A stretch of 34,000 nt of DNA from Candidatus Methanophagales archaeon (GTDB lineage: Archaea; Halobacteriota; Syntropharchaeia; Alkanophagales; Methanospirareceae): contig WSZT01000055.1 of assembly GCA_013139985.1 (NCBI GenBank), forward strand, positions 1 to 34,000, given 5' to 3'. This document shows positions 32,577 to 34,000 of the stretch, one piece after another (positions within the stretch are counted from its first letter, which is position 1; the number at the start of each line of letters is the position of its first letter). The notes beneath the pieces are model-generated. The model did not search any database. It was not told the origin of the DNA and saw only the letters and a list, made by a program, of their open reading frames with translations. The position numbers and the translations under genes were made by a program.

Positions 32577-34000
32577 ATGGCAATGGATACGACTGCGTTT
32601 GAGCTTGCATGTAAAGAGATAGCTGATACTGTATCCGAACAAGGAATAAGTGAATCAGATAGCATAAATGCGCTAAAGAAGCGAATAAGCAAGAAATATC
32701 GGCTGCCTAGTATCCCTCGGAACTCAGATGTACTGAAATTGTGCCCTGATGAGTTTAAAGCGCGATTAATGAGGAAGAGAATGCGAACGGCTTCAGGTGT
32801 TGCCCCTGTTGCTGTGATGACTTCGCCTTATCCATGCCCGCATGGTAAGTGTGTAATGTGTCCCGGTGGTCCATTCTCTGATTTCGAGTCGCCACAGAGT
32901 TATGTGGGCCGGGAGCCGGCAGCTATTAGAGCCTTTCAACATGGTTTCGACCCGTACGAGCAAGTGAAAGCAAGGCTATATCAACTGGAAGAGATAGGAC
33001 ATGATTTCGATAAAGTTGAGTTGATCTTAATGGGTGGCACGCTAACCGCGAGACCATTAGAATATCAGCGCTGGTTCGTGGGACGATGCTTGGAGGCGAT
33101 GTCCGAGTGCGGTTCTGAGCGCGGGCGTGAGGTTAGAAATACTGGTATGACGTTCGAGACGAGGCCGGATTATGCAAAGGTGGGGGAGATAGATCGCATG
33201 TTGGCGATGGGCGCGACAAAGGTAGAGTTAGGCGTGCAGCAAGTAAATAACAAGATCTTAGAGCATATAGATAGGGGGCATTCTGTCGAGGATTCGATAG
33301 CGGCGAATAGTCGGGTGCGTGACAGTGCGTTAAAAGTGGGCTTTCACTTGATGCCCGGCCTGCCTGGCTCCTCCCAGGAAGCGGACAAAGAAATGTTTGA
33401 TCGGATCTTTTACGATTCGAACTTCAAGCCGGATTATTTGAAGATATATCCCACTCTAGTGGTTAAAGGTACGCAGTTGTACGACCAGTGGAAGAAAGGC
33501 GATTATGTGCCGCTTTGTGAGGACGAAGCGATTGAGATAATCGCATATGCGAAAAGGATAATACCTAAGTGGGTGCGGATACAAAGAATACAACGCGACA
33601 TTCCCGCTCAGTTCATAGAAGCGGGCGTAAAGAAGAGTAATCTGAGGCAATTGGTGAACGAACGATTGCACGAACAGGGCTATAAATGCAGGTGTATAAG
33701 ATGTAGAGAGGCAGGTCTTTCGCATTTGCAGGGTAGAATCGCAGATGATAGTAACATAAAATTTTTGACTGAAAGATACGAGGCATGTAACGGCACGGAA
33801 TATTTCCTCTCTTACGAAGATGTAGAGGCCGATATTTTAATTGCGCTTTTGAGATTGCGGTTCCCGTACCAGCCGCACAGGGCGGAGTTGAAACATGCGG
33901 CTCTTGTTCGTGACCTGCACGTGTATGGCGAATTGGCTGGCTTGGGCGAACGGAAGATAAATAGCTGGCAGCATCGCGGCTATGGGGCACGGTTGTTAAA
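32577..34000 (+). CDS. elp3: tRNA uridine(34) modification enzyme Elp3 (partial, runs off window)
   Basis: Elp3 uses a radical SAM centre and an acetyl-CoA domain to make the carboxymethyl side chain on the wobble uridine of tRNAs. The track omits this gene because no stop codon lies in the window. The frame from ATG 32577 stays open for 474 codons to the last base. The radical SAM motif is CPHGKCVMCPGG (C87-x4-C92-x2-C95). TFETRPDYAK, VELGVQQVNN and KIYPTLVVKGTQLY follow. The zinc-binding CRCIRCRE segment precedes the acetyltransferase domain, which starts near LVRDLHVYGELAGLG and reaches the acetyl-CoA loop QHRGYGARLL at the window edge. ATG 32583 is an alternative start. Only the C-terminal few dozen residues are missing. 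Confidence 0.95.
   Translation, partial: MAMDTTAFELACKEIADTVSEQGISESDSINALKKRISKKYRLPSIPRNSDVLKLCPDEFKARLMRKRMRTASGVAPVAVMTSPYPCPHGKCVMCPGGPFSDFESPQSYVGREPAAIRAFQHGFDPYEQVKARLYQLEEIGHDFDKVELILMGGTLTARPLEYQRWFVGRCLEAMSECGSERGREVRNTGMTFETRPDYAKVGEIDRMLAMGATKVELGVQQVNNKILEHIDRGHSVEDSIAANSRVRDSALKVGFHLMPGLPGSSQEADKEMFDRIFYDSNFKPDYLKIYPTLVVKGTQLYDQWKKGDYVPLCEDEAIEIIAYAKRIIPKWVRIQRIQRDIPAQFIEAGVKKSNLRQLVNERLHEQGYKCRCIRCREAGLSHLQGRIADDSNIKFLTERYEACNGTEYFLSYEDVEADILIALLRLRFPYQPHRAELKHAALVRDLHVYGELAGLGERKINSWQHRGYGARLL

Overview
This window is an archaeal chromosome segment. The evidence is an archaeal-order S10-type ribosomal cluster that includes aIF1 and the RNase P subunit Rpp29, together with SRP19, Alba, SecE (Sec61 gamma), an Spt5/NusG-type factor, archaeal-type ThrRS, the large subunit of phosphomevalonate dehydratase (aconitase X), archaeal Elp3, TATA-box promoters, and tRNA genes without an encoded CCA end. 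FtsZ, LarC, an ADP-forming acyl-CoA synthetase alpha subunit, and a secreted protein with a PGF-CTERM-like tail point to the Halobacteriota/methanogen side of the Euryarchaeota. My best inference is an uncultured methanogen or ANME-type (Methanophagales/Syntrophoarchaeia-like) organism. No lineage-defining gene such as mcrA is present to prove it.

Layout. (1) 1-4.5 kb is an accessory, mobile-element-shaped region. Two direct copies of a degenerate group II intron-like element (about 800 and 640 bp) flank two tandem polyphosphate kinase 2 (PPK2) genes. Each copy sits just 3' of a related imperfect palindrome. A deleted and frameshifted AAA ATPase (DUF4143-type) remnant follows. (2) 4.5-6.8 kb holds an orphan pyruvate/2-oxoacid:ferredoxin oxidoreductase beta subunit overlapping an ADP-forming acetyl-CoA synthetase alpha subunit, a pair suited to making acyl-CoA and then ATP. 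(3) 6.9-10.7 kb holds an enlarged nucleoside diphosphate kinase, a convergent trpD-trpC operon and a divergent larC. (4) 10.7-17.5 kb holds tRNA-Leu(GAG), ftsZ-secE-nusG-hisI, alba, pyrB-glyA, a coiled-coil protein and a TatD-type hydrolase. (5) 17.5-22.4 kb holds tRNA-Arg(GCG), a YjbQ-family protein, ThrRS, a secreted surface protein and the aconitase X gene. (6) 22.4-28.5 kb holds the ribosomal cluster L3-L4-L23-L2-S19-L22-S3-L29-aIF1-Rpp29-S17-L14. (7) 28.5-34 kb holds tRNA-Leu(CAA), AMMECR1, a 2[4Fe-4S] ferredoxin, a TraB-family membrane protein, SRP19, tRNA-Pro(TGG), an unrecognised membrane-anchored protein, a PAC2-family protein and a truncated elp3. The ORF track omits elp3 because the gene runs off the window.

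Most of the window is housekeeping. The least explained part is the left 4.5 kb, where ribozyme-like elements bracket a PPK2 pair. The ORFs inside the repeats (84 and 130 aa) are probably structural RNA rather than protein. I did not find a defence system, CRISPR array or obvious novel multi-gene system. The best follow-up targets are the intron pair with its palindromic sites, the orphan porB/acdA overlap, the early break in the ribosomal cluster, and the unrecognised secreted proteins.
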